DNA of 64,000 bases from Rhyzopertha dominica (GCA_025024175.1 QCXZ01000003.1:58422023-58486022); one strand, 5' to 3'. Positions 35,660 to 47,252 are shown, counted from the stretch's first letter. A program made the numbers and translations. The notes: generated by a model from the letters alone, not told the origin.

Positions 35660-35965
35660 CACCCATACTCGGTACTTTTAGAGGTAAGTAAATACTAATG
35701 CTGTTTTTAAATGCTACTGCCTAGCCAGTATTAATTTTTTTTAAGGCAATATGAAAGGAGAAGTCCTCAAGATAACATGTAACTGTCTAGCAGCCGTTAG
35801 AAGTAGTTGCAAACATATTAGTGCTGTCATAATTTTTGTGAATATAGAAAACATACAAATACAAAATACAAAACAAACAAGCAGTGTGAATGGACAAAAT
35901 GGACAGCCGAAGTACTGCAAAGAAAAAAGTTTGCAGCAACTTTTAATCCCCCTCCTCTAATAAAA
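35660..35965 (+). pseudogene. SWIM-type zinc-finger exon remnant
   Basis: The frame from about 35746 reads GNMKGEVLKITCNCLAAVRS then SCKHISAVIIFVN. It carries the CxC...CxH pattern of SWIM zinc fingers (C-N-C then C-K-H) in the usual context of hydrophobic residues after the His. A one-base shift later gives KQCEWTKW, resembling the CxWxKP segment that follows SWIM in insect SWIM/YqaJ proteins. Immediately upstream is an intron-like segment: donor GAG|GTAAGTAAAT at about 35681, a CTAAT branch-like word, and acceptor TTTTTTTTAAG at about 35746. The frame disturbance suggests decay. Such SWIM domains commonly occur in the same proteins as YqaJ nucleases in insect genomes. Confidence 0.5.
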
Positions 35966-36102
35966 ATCTGTATTAACCCTTTAGGCATTATGATCAAAAG
36001 CGAAATTACTTGGTTTTGCATAATACATATCTTGTATGTCAAAAATTACTTAAACTGTAGTGAAAGAAGATCGTAGTAGGTATATTTAAAATTTGAAAGT
36101 GT

Positions 36103-36138
<36 letters not shown>

Positions 36139-37237
36139 TATATATATATATGCTTAGTGGTTAGTGGGGGTCGTAGGTATTACGTATTGCATGGAAAAGG
36201 AGTAGGGAAGCCTTTTTTATTTACGTGGAAGGTTGCATTTGTTTTCGCGAATGGTTACTAGAAAGGACGCATATTTGCGAAGTTTAGTATGTAATATTGC
36301 ATATTATAATTCAGGATAATAAACAAGTATTTAAATCTGCAATCGATTTAAGGCGTCTAATTATGTTATTTTAAATAAAACTTTCTCAAAGTTCTGAACA
36401 GAATGCTAAATGCGATTCTTTAAGAAACCGAGTGTCCCAATCCAAACACACTCACGTTGCCAGGTTGTCACGTGTTTATAAGATTTACTGTCAACACCGA
36501 AGAAGGATTAATCACATTTGCACTGTTATGTAAAACGCCAGAAAAAAGTAACACCCAGCGATATGGTACACCTATAGACTGAAATACACAACCGGCTGAA
36601 GGAAAGTGTAAAAATCGTTAGTAATTTTTTAAAACGCTAAAATATTAATTTATGAAAACATTCCCTAAAAACAGTTTTGTTTGGGTAGCCTGTAACATTT
36701 CTGTCAAATGTATTATGTTCATTGACTTTTTATTTGACTAGCTGTAGATACCTACTTATTCTTTTTTCTTTATTATTATTATCTTTATTATCTTTATCTT
36801 TATTATTTTATATACAAATGGGTACTATGTAGTTACTTAATTACATTTTCTGTTCTATTGGGTATTTTGAATAAAAACCCCTGTCAAGCGAGAAACTAAA
36901 GTTTTTGAATTGTATTTCAGCCGTGCCCCAGGTCCAGTGATACAGCCGAAAATAATAAGTCGATGCCTTCAATATGGGCCATTTTATGCTGAATTCCAGC
37001 GATAATTGTGTTCGTAATTAACATATCGTTTGTTTATATTACATCCTAATTTATGTTTCGGAGAAAATAGATAACGTAAAAGGGTGGAATATAGCCGTAT
37101 TCTACTTCTGCCTTTGTATTTACTGGAACCAATTTTTCGGATTTAGAGAATATTAATTTGGTCATTGTTTAGTAACATAATATTTATACAATCTACTATG
37201 ACATTCAAATATCTGCAAAATTGGGTCCTTTCTCCTA
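35966..37237. other. Gene-free stretch including a (TA)n repeat
   Basis: An almost pure (TA)n tract runs from about 36107 to 36150, with one interruption near 36136. The remainder is AT-rich without recognisable features. Confidence 0.5.
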
Positions 37238-37383
37238 TAGCTTGCAGTTATTGATATATCGACAGTTATGGGTAGTTACCGATACATCGATATACCGATA
37301 TATCGACAAACATATATAGTTATTCGATATATCGGTAAATATCGATAACCATCGATATATCGATAGTTGGTCCCAGCTCTATT
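37238..37383. repeat. Cluster of ATATATCGAT/TATCGATA palindromes, possible hAT-like MITE
   Basis: At least eight variants of CGATATATCG or TATCGATA are packed into 145 bp. The block begins TAGCTTGCAGTTATTGATATA and ends ATATCGATAGTTGGTCCCAG then CTCTA. The complement of the end, TAGAGCTGGGACC, resembles hAT termini. TATCGATA is also the DNA replication-related element bound by DREF and BEAF-32 in Drosophila, so the cluster could bind boundary or promoter factors. I cannot distinguish the two readings. Confidence 0.45.
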
Positions 37384-39679
37384 TGTAGCTCTCGGAAGGA
37401 AAAATCATTCTTGCCAAGGTCAATCCCCATTTACAAAATTACGGAAAAAAACAATATTTGTAATTATACAGAATAACTGACTATCGCCAAATTAAGTGGA
37501 ATCTTGCAAATTTCTGGAACAGCCTTCCTGGATATGAGTATGAAAATCCGTTTATTGTGGTCGCATCTTATTTTTGAAGTGTGTGTAAGTGCGTAAATAT
37601 ACTTAAGTCCCTAGTGCTTTGATTTGCAATTATTTTACGACACGTAGAGTTCTACCCTGTAGTGTAGTGTCGCATGCTCATTTAACCACCATAGTTATGT
37701 ATTAATAAGAATTGATACTAGACAGATACTACAGATACAGATACTCAAATAGTGCTTAATCAATAAATTTAATATTATCAGGACAGTTAACTAAACCTAA
37801 TTAATCAATGCTACAAGTTTCACACACATTACTTTTTTCTAGTGATTAGCTGGTTTAGCAAACAACGTGCTAGTTAAATGATACAGTGCTGCATACTAAT
37901 GCTTCAAATATGCACATTAGTGTTACGCTTGCATGTGAATCCCACAGCTTTAATCATACTGTGTTTCCGCCTGGCTTCCCCGAATCGATTAAATGCTTTG
38001 TGTGGTTAGACTACCGATAACTCTCAAGTTGAGAGCGTAATTGTATAGTTTTGAACTTCTATCTATGCATTAGTTTGTCTGTGTTGCTACGATATTTATA
38101 ATTTTGGTTTTATACGATAAATTAATTTAGACACTTCTGTAAATTGTTCATTTTCTTAAAATGTCATATAACTGGTGTAAAAAATAAACTGACAAAACCA
38201 TTTGTTGATCCAGTTTCTACCATTTGAAAACGCAAATCCCAAAATAAAAATCAAAAAAAAGTGAAAGGTTAAGTTAGCAACAAAATGTTAATTAGCCACT
38301 TGCACTTCAATATGTCTTATCTATGTAATATATCAAAACCAGTAGTATAATTCAGTACTATATCCTGAGCAAAATTATTACTTTAGAAAGATAGCAGTCG
38401 TCTAGCTTACACACTTCTATAATCCGAAACGGATAATTTTTCTAATGAGACGTGATAATAAGATGGAATAGTAAATAGATAAACACATAATAGCAAATAA
38501 AATCCTATACACCTAGAAATTATTTTTAGGTTTTATTCCGATGCAGGTTCCGTTACCTCACTTGTGTATGTAGACTGATTCATAACTAAATAAATTCAGA
38601 ATCGTCGTCAAACCGGCATACATCCATCAAAGTTTACTATATAACGCTGCTGAATTATGCTCTGAAGCTCGAAAATACTGATCGACGAGCGACTCAGCTG
38701 CAAATGCGCCGGATGGCGTTCAACAGCGTTACATAGTTAGCTTTAAACATTAAAATATCATATACGTTCATTAAAAATTATATTATTATATATATTATAC
38801 ATAGTGACTACGACGTATATGTCACCTTATTTGTTATGATCATTATATTGTATGTAAAATTTCTGGATTGTGTTATATGTGTATTACATTTAGCATATAC
38901 TGGTTAAAATTTCGAAGATTCCTTTCCCTAATATAGCTGCCTATTTAAAACTCAAATTATAAGCCATGAAGAAGATTGTAATAAAGCAATTGAAAGCTTG
39001 GCCAAAATAAAGAGTACCCATTAATCTTTACCACCAGGTCGAATTCCCCCAAGATATTTCAGCTTTATATTTTAATATATTATAATACTTTTCTCAGTTC
39101 CACATTGACAACTAAAGTTTCAATACTTTTGTTTGTTTCACGTAGATCTATAGTATTCGAATGTCTATAAAGCAAAATGAAAATATTAAACAAGAATTTA
39201 TGAATGAATGAAGCGTTGCTTCATTAGAAGGTGGTGGGCGAAACTTTTAACGTCCTCCATCAGATCCGGCCAACAATAACACACCCAAACTTAACCGCCG
39301 TACGGACGTAATCTTAATTATTACCTACGGCTTTGTCCGGGGCTAGCAAAGTGCTCCTGAATAATTTCAACTTAATTCATATTCAAAATGTAAAGGCGGC
39401 CTGAATGGCGTCCTACGAAATCCGCCAAATCGGGTGCAATTAAAAATGTGTCTCCGAGGGGAGCGGCCATAGAAAATATTCAAATTTATGTCTCACGAAG
39501 TTTCGCATGGGCCGTTACCTGTTCGGAATAATGAGGGATGGCAGTTTTGCATAAAGGCTGTGAGATGGACCGGCCAAAAGGGGGGAGTAACGCGCGATAA
39601 TCAATAACCAAATCGAACGGGTGTATTTAAAAAAAATTTCCACAATTCATGATAATTTTTGAATTGAAACTGTAAATCG
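37384..39679. other. Gene-free stretch with GC-richer island
   Basis: AT-rich without recognisable content up to about 39220, then a GC-richer island at about 39220-39560 with no credible frame. Confidence 0.45.
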
Positions 39680-39895
39680 AAAATTCAATAGCGTTACGAA
39701 TAAAAGAGGACCAATAATGGAACCCTCCGGGGCATTCAACACTCAGTTGGCAACAAACTGAACGACTATTCACTTTTTCATTCACAAAGTGAAAAAGCCA
39801 CCGGGTTAACCTAATTACGAACAATTGAGGTCCGACAATGCAACCCTGAGAGACACTGCGGAAGCTTGAAAAGCGAGCGGACGTTGCACGCATTC
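39680..39895 (-). mobile_element. Duplicated LINE reverse transcriptase motif remnants
   Basis: The minus strand contains the GVPQGSILGPLLF block of LINE reverse transcriptases twice, about 120 bp apart: SVSQGCIVGPQLFVI (about 39860-39815) and APEGSIIGPLLFVTLLNF (about 39743-39690, in another frame). The two differ in detail, so they are either a tandem duplication that diverged or two insertions. Neither is followed by an FADD block. Adjacent short inverted words (CACTTTTTCATTCACAAAGT) flank the gap. Confidence 0.5.
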
Positions 39896-40930
39896 AAATA
39901 GTCCAAATGACTAATAGTGCTTTCAAGCTGGGTAACGGTGCATTCGTTTTCCTATTCCGCAAACCAATACATGTTTTCTGTGTTGATTAAATTTAAAAGT
40001 TTCGCCGGTCAAGAACAGGTGAGTAAGGGATAGAAAACAGTATGCAAGATAATTAATAGAAAATGTTAATTAAGGTTAATATCCAGATACAACACGAAAA
40101 CAATCGTAAGATGAACAAAAAATTCCATTAGAAGTAAAGAAATTAGTTTTTCCGGTAGGAAAATATGAAAGCAAAAAGATTACAACTAGAAGTAGATAAA
40201 CGAGCTTACAAAATTTTATTACAGCGACAGATAAAATCACGTTTGAATGCTCTTCTAATTCTGGTGGAATGACGTTAAAATATTGCAATGTTTAACCATG
40301 ATACAGGCAAGAATAACAATTGGAAACAATTATTGCTACAGTATGACACACATATTGTACCAATTTTTTTATATTCATGAGCTACTTTACCAAAGTCCCA
40401 CCCTACTGCTTATCTTACAGCTTTCATAGAATTTAGTTCTTCCTTTTTGTAGCGTTAAATATCGATCAGGGAATGGACACCTTAATTGTGATTTTACTGG
40501 ATATCCAGTCTCCATAAATCAAGCAACGCTTACCATTTGCCTAATAATTCATTTTGGTCTTCAATTTTTCCTATAAATTTAATTTTAAAATATTTCTGCG
40601 TCAGGTTGTTGTTCGTCGTGTAACAAACTATATCTCACGTGAGTTTTTTAACTACCTGTATATAGCTATCCATGAAGGCCTTTCAGCCATAAAACAAGTC
40701 TGATCAGTATATACTTTAAAATCGTACAGAACAATAAAGTTCAAATTGAATCAGCTGAAAATAAAAAAAAGACTTTGTCGAATGTAAAATAGAAGCTTTG
40801 TTAAAATTAACCCTTACATCCCTGCATTTGTATGAACCATGCAATTCCCTTGTGGGTGTATCATTGACAAAATATGTTCACTAGCAAACATATATTAAAA
40901 AATAACCTAACAAATCGATATCACGAGCAA
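39896..40930. other. Gene-free stretch
   Basis: AT-rich, with no recognisable coding or structured feature. Confidence 0.45.
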
Positions 40931-40934
40931 AAAA

Positions 40935-41475
40935 AACCGCTGCAAATTGAATCAATACTTCCACATCCAATTGTCAAAATGACAGTTACGTTTTTACTTC
41001 TTATACTATACGATTAGTAATCAGGTTTAGAGCATTTTTTCTCTCTACACATTTTTTCTAAGACAAATAGTCCTCGTGATATTAGCAAAAATATATAAAT
41101 TTTAAAATCGTTTTTTTCCAAATAACTCAAAAATTATTAACTTAACAAGAAAATTACAAGAGTGCTTTCTGATCAGAAATTTGATTTTCTATATAATACC
41201 AAAATTTTAAAAAAATCGTAGGAGCAGGGTACAAAATAGGTTTTTTGGAAATATTTCGAAAATTTTGAATAATTTTTTTTCTGTAAGAAATTTTATTTCG
41301 TATCTGATGGTATTTTCATTTTTTGAATATATTATATATATTCGGAGATATTTAGGAAAACCGTTTTCTTTAAGTGACGCTTTTTTGCTAATATCTTCTA
41401 AACAGTTTGCTGCACTGAAAATTTATAAGAACGAATAATACTCGCAGTTATATTACTAATCACATACTAAAACTA
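40935..41475 (-). mobile_element. Dispersed repeat family, copy A (inverted relative to copy B)
   Basis: This segment is the reverse-complement relative of 50976-51535. Shared landmarks include CCGCTGCAAATTGAATCAAT followed by ACTTCCACATCCAAT; then ATTAGTAATCAGGTTT; then AAACCGTTTTCTTTAAGTGA with CGCTTTTTTGCTAATATCTT; and last ACTCGCAGTTATA. Similarity is clear but diverged, and it stops near 41475, so this copy lacks the half present at 50667-50976. No coding frame is supported. The class is unknown; the termini of copy B suggest a DNA element. Confidence 0.7.
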
Positions 41476-42500
41476 AGATGTGAAAGTAATTACTTACGGC
41501 TTCATAATTATTAACAACTTTAACAGACCATCATGAGAGCCTCTCAAGCAATTAGTTTATTTCGAGGTACCCCAACATCCGAAGTGCGTCTTTGCAGCTC
41601 CCACTTCCCATTCCGTAAATATAGGAAGCATCTTCATCAGTCTCCCTTAGAGCTCCTTAACAAAGGGCTTCCAAGGCCGCTTAACAGTTGAAACACTCGA
41701 CACCCATTGTTGTCCTAATACTCGAATATATTCGACTTGTTTTGTGTACGGGCTCTGCCGAGGAATGACATTTAATATCTGTCTGAAAACAATACTTTAT
41801 CAAGCTCCCGTAGATTCTGCTTTCCGACTCCCCGCTGTATAATCCGGGACACGACTTCTCCATTTCTTGGTGGACGCCATTCTTACGGGGAGCTCAAGTT
41901 CCTAAGAAATCGAGAAAGAGCTGCCTCCAAATTCTAGTCAATGCTTTGTAAGCGAAATTCGTATTGAAAAATTATATAGCGAAAAAAGAAAGAAAGCTAA
42001 TGAATACTTTTCTTTTAAACACGTCAATGAGGTGTAAAATATAAATAAAAAACTGAATAACGAAATTAGTCTATGCCATATTGTCTGCATTAGAACAACA
42101 TGTGAACAGCTGCTTCGGCTTATAAAACCTCCTCAGTACAGCTATAGTCTCAACTCGTCCTGTACTTTGAACGGTAGACCACCTTGTAGTGGGCGTTTAA
42201 TTAATTGTAAAAATTATTAATCGTCTCCAATTTTAAAATCTCCTTAGTATGACCATTGCTATGGTTAAATAAGGGTTCGTTTATTTATCTCGATATGAGT
42301 TGTTTGTGACATTTCAAAGTAAGTAATATAAGTAACACGTCTAGTCTAATAAAGCGATGTCAAATAGCATCAAGCAAATGTTTAGAGACACGGCAAATTA
42401 ATAATATTACTGCAGAAATTGACAAATGATTATAAACCGAGAGAATCCAAAGTTTTTGAGCCAGAGGCTGGTGGAGGTTAGTACGTTTTTATAAGGTTGT
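41476..42500. other. Gene-free stretch
   Basis: No recognisable feature. A minus-strand 60-codon frame (41681-41863) and the surrounding moderately GC-richer DNA show no known motif. Confidence 0.45.
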
Positions 42501-42504
42501 AGTG

Positions 42505-42985
42505 ATAAAAGGCTCATATGGAGCGGGTAGATTTAATGAATTATATCAGTTAGAAATATATCACGTGACTGACCGAAGATACAAAACTAACAAAGATCGG
42601 TAATTTTGCATTACAAGTAAGAAAAGTAGTGTTAGTATTCTAGATATAGCGATAAACTACGCCGCTTTGCACCCCGAAAAGTCAGTTTTTTGTTAACTGC
42701 CGAGGTAGAAGATGCACCATCCAACTTTTATAATGTTCCAAAGAAAACTGCTAAGGTTTTGAATTTACCGAATACAGAAACTACAGGCCATTGTTTTAGC
42801 CGCTCTGCAGCTACAGTTACTCTGCATTAAAAGAATTTTGAAAGGTGGCAGAGGTAACATTTTTTAAGAAGGGTAGTTTGTTATAAAAACTAAGATTTGG
42901 TTAGATGCTATTTCGAAACTGAAAATTTATACCTGGCTGAAGGCAGAAAACTACAAGATCTTGCAGGGTAAAAATGTTTTTACAG
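42505..42985 (+). pseudogene. Crypton-type tyrosine recombinase remnant
   Basis: Across three frames the plus strand spells the catalytic half of a Crypton-like (DUF3504-related) tyrosine recombinase. At 42513-42590 is SYGAGRFNELYQLEIYHVTD, matching the G-A-x-R-x-x-E-L block with the first catalytic Arg. At about 42657-42720 comes YAALHPEKSVF, then a one-base shift into FFVNCRGRRCTIQ. At 42730-42820 is NVPKKTAKVLNLPNTETTGH followed by CFSRSAATVTL. The HxxR signature is intact in GHCFSR (His 42789-42791, Arg 42801-42803). After a stop, the expected LKRHGGW...VAEGY segment is reduced to LKEF-KVAE. Cryptons integrate through a tyrosine recombinase rather than a DDE transposase. This copy is dead because of stops and shifts; its ends were not found. 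Confidence 0.75.
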
Positions 42986-43850
42986 ATTCTTCCTGAATGC
43001 GTACCAGAGTGTACTATGTATGTAAAAATGTGAAGAATTAGCAAACCCAGACTCTGGACTAGAAATTTATAGTGGTCTGTTTATCCAGCAGCTATTAGAA
43101 TGTAAACAAAATATTATATATTTTTAGCAGGACAAATACTTTTCCTGATTTACTGCAGGGAGAACATGATTATAGACGAAATAATAACAGNCAAGTAAAT
43201 GTCTTATTATCAAAGTATTTACGAAGCTGACGCAATAAAAATAAAACGTGTGACAATTATATAAAGAAATCAAAATGTGGGCTCACTTTAAGTGAACCTT
43301 ACAAAATAGAGCCGATCAACTTAGCGCTATCATTGGAACAAAAGACATATATCATATATATCTTGAAGACTCCTGTTCAATGTGACTTTTTGTCATTCTC
43401 GCACTCAGCAAAATGTACTCAAAAAATCGGTAGACGAAATGAGCTGTCATAAAAAATTGCGGATGAAGTCATAACTCAAAAACAAAACAGGAACAAACAA
43501 TGTTAATTCCAGAAGAAAGTGGCATTCGCAAAAATAAGATCTACACATTTTTTATGAAAAACCATGCAAAATAATTTACGGGATGTATTACATAAGTTCG
43601 TAACTATTCAAAGTTAACATTGTCAGCATTTAGACTGTGCTTAGGCCTGTAAACAACATCGAAACTTTCCATACTTATAAAGTTCGATAATGCATCTACT
43701 TTGTTAGACAAACACTGCATATCGATGTGGAATACGTTGAAGGCTTCACTGGGTACGTGCAGGTGGTTAGCTCAGAAGCTTGGCTGTTTCTTCGAGAACA
43801 TCTAGTCACCAAGGTTTCAACTGGCCAAACCTACATATGTACACAAAAGG
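42986..43850. other. Gene-free stretch
   Basis: AT-rich, no recognisable feature. An unresolved base lies at about 43191. Confidence 0.45.
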
Positions 43851-43854
43851 TACA

Positions 43855-45060
43855 ATACAATACAAACAAATTATTATCAATCAGCGATTAATAAAAAAAA
43901 ATGACATGAAGTGTAACACTGCTATGACGACAAAATAAACTAAATAAATACATATTCGAATATTAATAATACCTTAACCTAACAAAATGAGCATAATATA
44001 CAGGATAACTGAAAACGTAGTAAGAATTAATAAGAATTAACATATTCAACAATTTTGTTTAAAATATAGGATTTAGGATCGCAAGAACTACAAATAAAGT
44101 TACGGCACATAAGTACTATTGGCAATCTTACAAGCAGATTTGATCGACCAGTGGAATAGTAAAAAGTTAGGTTCTGACGAGAACTGACACGGGGCACAGC
44201 ATAATTAATCTTCTCAATCCAAATTATGGTTCACTAGATTATAAAGCAATAGGACGATGATACAAGTACGGCGAGTTTCCAGTGAAGCAAAGTGAAACCT
44301 GCCTAAAAGAATTTGGTAATCACTGCCTCTCGGCGGATAAAAACTATTGGTTAAAAATGACAAAAATTTAAGAAATTTTCTTTGTAGATATTCAAGTTGA
44401 TCTACATAACATCTATAAATAAGAAACCATATTAACGCCGCGTATTCTAGCCTAGTAGGAATAAGAGAACAACATAATAATTGTAAAGTGCGTAAATTAG
44501 TGAATTCCTTACAATTTCTATTAATGGAACCATAAGAATTGTATGATTTTGCAATTATATCTAAGATATGGTCGATATTGGTCAAGTACGATACAAGATC
44601 CTTAAACTTATTGATTCTATTTACGACTTCCTTATTGGTTTGGTATTGATAAAGTAATATATTATGTCTGCGAGTGAAAGAAAGCACTATGCATTTTGGA
44701 ACATTTAAATCCAATCTATTCAGATCACTCCGCGTTGTTAAAGAATTTAGGTCGTTTTGAAGGATCGAACAGTTGTGAGAAGAAGAAATGTTAGTGAATA
44801 ATTAAGGTCGTCTGCAAACAATAATTTATAACAATTTAATGAGTATGGTAAGTAGTTGATAAATAGAAGAAACAAAAGGGGACCTAAATTGGATCCTTGA
44901 GGAACGCCAGAGTTTGGCCAAAATGGGTTAGAGACAAAGTTAGCATAGCGAACCCTACTTTCTGTCCCAATAAGATATGATTTAAACAGTTGAATAAGTG
45001 CGGGTGAGAAACGGGTGGCACAGTTTCAAGCATTTTAGGGATACCGAAGACTGAGGATGA
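43855..45060 (-). mobile_element. LINE (Jockey/CR1-like) 3' half: reverse transcriptase to 3' tail
   Basis: Reading the minus strand downwards from about 45010, a LINE reverse transcriptase is visible: [20 protein letters not shown] (about 44920-44860), then LLFADDL with both catalytic aspartates (about 44825-44803). A frame change leads into a 166-codon open frame (44714-44214): LNVPKCIVLSFTRRHN, KFKDLVSYL, INRNCKEF, LIPTRLEYAALIW, QLEYLQRKFLKFLSF. This is the usual C-terminal order of these elements. The frame stops at TGA just below 44214; readable protein (VPRVSSRQNLTFYYSTGRSN) continues to about 44060. The 3' end is probably near 43855, where TTGTATTGTATTGTACC marks a simple-repeat tail. 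The long open frame makes this the freshest LINE copy in the window, though 5' truncated. Confidence 0.8.
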
Positions 45061-46500
45061 ACAATATATGGGTCGACATACACAAACAATTGTTTTTATC
45101 TATAATATAAATAACTAATACTCAAACAACTATTTGTATTTGCTACCGCATCATTTTTTTTGAGTGGCCATTGCAATAGGTAAACAAAAATAATCCCTAA
45201 AGAGTTTCAGGTGCTCCTCTCACATGCAATAACCTGCATGACTCCACACATCAATACCATTCGACCCCTTATGGACATTAGACGCAAACCTGATTACTTC
45301 AACCCAAGCCAACAGACGTGCTCTTGGGTGCTCCATCACCTTGACGTGGCACGCGTTGCAGTGGGGTGGGGCAGCACGTGTCTGCGTGTGTCACCCCTCG
45401 CAGAATGCCCTTTCTTGTTATTCAAACCACGCTCTTTACGTCTTATAAAAGGGAATTGGGCATGCACGAGCCCCCTGTTCAAATATTACACGAACTGGGC
45501 GGAATAACACCGACGGGAATAAAATCCTCGGGGATAAGCAGCGTTTTTCGACAATCAGGAATGAGATTGGATGAAGTCGTAGCTGGACTTTAATATATCT
45601 AGGTTTGTTCAATAGAATAATCCCAAAATTGACAGATGAGGTTTGAAATTCAACAAGAAGCTCTATTTCTCGGGTTTAGAGGGATGAATTTTTCAATCTG
45701 GAAGCAAGTAAACTGCAGAGATAAAATTCTTTCAGTCAATTATTAAGAACCGAGATAAACAAATCGGGAAAGTATTTAGAAAAAAACATAGCGGGATAAG
45801 GGGGGTGAATGCTGCCCCCAAAGATTTTGAGTCGCTGTTTATTTTAGGAGTAGGTATGGTGGCGGGCAGTCTCTATTAGTTCAGCCAGAGGCGTAGTTTA
45901 GGAGAGAAAAGGGCTTCGATGAAAAAAATTGTATCCTGGAAATAGGTTGTTGTTAAATTTTGGAAAAGATACCTCTACTTAANTTTATTTGTTAAAAAGT
46001 TATAACAAAAAAAATTTTCAATTTTCTTTCTACTTCAATCCGGTTTTGGTAAAGCTACAATATTTTTTATGTATTAGCCTTAGATGTTTACCACAATTTA
46101 TAGTTTTTTCGTCGCCGCGTAAGTGGTGGAACATACTGAAAAAAATCCGCAATGAACACCATCCCGGTAAGACGGGGATTTGAATTTTAATATAAATAAA
46201 GGTTTGAATATAGCATAAGCACAGTTGCAAGAGAAAAACTATAATTATCAACTATATTTACAGAAACGCTGCATACAATGTGAAAGTGAAAAATGATTAA
46301 TAAATAAATACTGTATTCAACACGTGTTTATAACACAAAACTCTGTAAGACACACCTAATGCGTTAAAAAGCTAACATCTTTTCCACTTCCAGTTTATCG
46401 CATAGTTTTTACCAACCATTCTCTCCAGTGTTGTTTTTTTTACACTCACAAAGTACACCGCACAAAATACATTTGCGCAGAGTGAATATTTTTCAGTCTT
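45061..46500. other. Gene-free stretch
   Basis: A GC-richer segment at about 45200-45560 holds overlapping plus-strand frames (98 and 75 codons) without recognisable motifs. At about 45890 the string CCAGAGGCGTAG resembles the hAT MITE terminus at 56076 (CAGTGGCGTAGCCAG), but no second end was found. An unresolved base lies at about 45983. Confidence 0.4.
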
Positions 46501-46503
46501 CAT

Positions 46504-46776
46504 CACTGTCATCAGCAATGACCGGAAAAGCGTTAGATGGCCATATAATTTTGGAACGCCCATGTGATAGATACTATATTACTGCTGCCAGGTGACAGCA
46601 TATTCCCGTAGTTCGATTCCCATTTGGACATACACAATGTTTTATTCAATTTATGGCATTGTTGTTGGGTTCGTAATGAACAAAAGCCGTGTATGTTTTA
46701 TCGTCCTACGTGCCTAGATTCTATTTAGAAATATTTGAGTTTTCTAATGTTTTTCCAGTCATTGCTGATGACAGTG
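46504..46776. mobile_element. Candidate MITE with 26-bp CACTG-type inverted termini
   Basis: CACTGTCATCAGCAATGAC at 46504-46522 has an exact inverted partner at 46758-46776. With one mismatch the match extends inward through CGGAAAA/TTTTCCA to 26 bp. The outer bases are CACTG at both ends, as in the 16.9-kb element. No clear target-site duplication was seen. The 220-bp interior is unremarkable. Class is uncertain. Confidence 0.5.
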
Positions 46777-46904
46777 TTAAAGCCAAAAAACAGAATACTG
46801 AAGATCAAATACATACTTTTAAAGAACAAATTTATTATTAAAAAATATACCTTTAGAGGTTACTGTTTATCAAAATAATATTTAAAATATTTTTAAAGGT
46901 GATG

Positions 46905-47252
46905 TATATGTTTTACTTATAGTATTTATTTGTAGGTTCTGGCTCCTTATTTTTATAAATTAAAGACACTTTCTTTAATAATATGACGTTTCGACCTATA
47001 ATTTAGGTCTTTGTCGAATATTTTATTTATTTATTAATATTAATATCAAAATTGTAAATGTCATAATAATTTGTCAATCTACTAAATAAAATATTCGACA
47101 AAGACCTAAATTATAGGTCGAAACGTCATATTATTAAAGAAAGTGTCTTTAATTTATAAAAATAAGGAGCCAGAACCTACAAATAAATACTATAAGAAAA
47201 ATTAACAAAGAAGGACTCCACAAAATAAACACCAACAACTATATGTTTTACT
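46905..47252. mobile_element. Penelope-like terminal palindrome with 13-bp target-site duplication
   Basis: Left arm 46916-47029 and right arm 47083-47196 are perfect reverse complements over 114 bp, separated by 53 bp. The insertion is bracketed by TATATGTTTTACT at 46905-46917 and again at 47240-47252, an exact 13-bp repeat that looks like a target-site duplication. A 3' tail of about 43 bp follows the right arm. Within each arm (plus strand on the right) lies GACCT, 7-base loop, AGGTC, then GAAACGTC, which is the stem II and GAAA half of a hammerhead ribozyme. The CUGANGA half is eroded (CGACAAA). GAAACGTC after such a stem is characteristic of Penelope-like element termini. The inference is a minimal, non-autonomous Penelope-like insertion made only of inverted terminal repeats. 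Confidence 0.7.

Noticed and set aside
46480..46522. Minus-strand CTGATGA followed by a short stem and GAAAA as a hammerhead
   Set aside because: Stem II needs an unpaired base next to the core and there is no plausible stem I or III; the CTGATGA is better explained by the 26-bp inverted terminus.
46595..46625. GTTCGATTCCC as a B box of a tRNA gene or SINE
   Set aside because: No A box at the right distance, no folded tRNA shape, and it lies just inside the candidate MITE interior.
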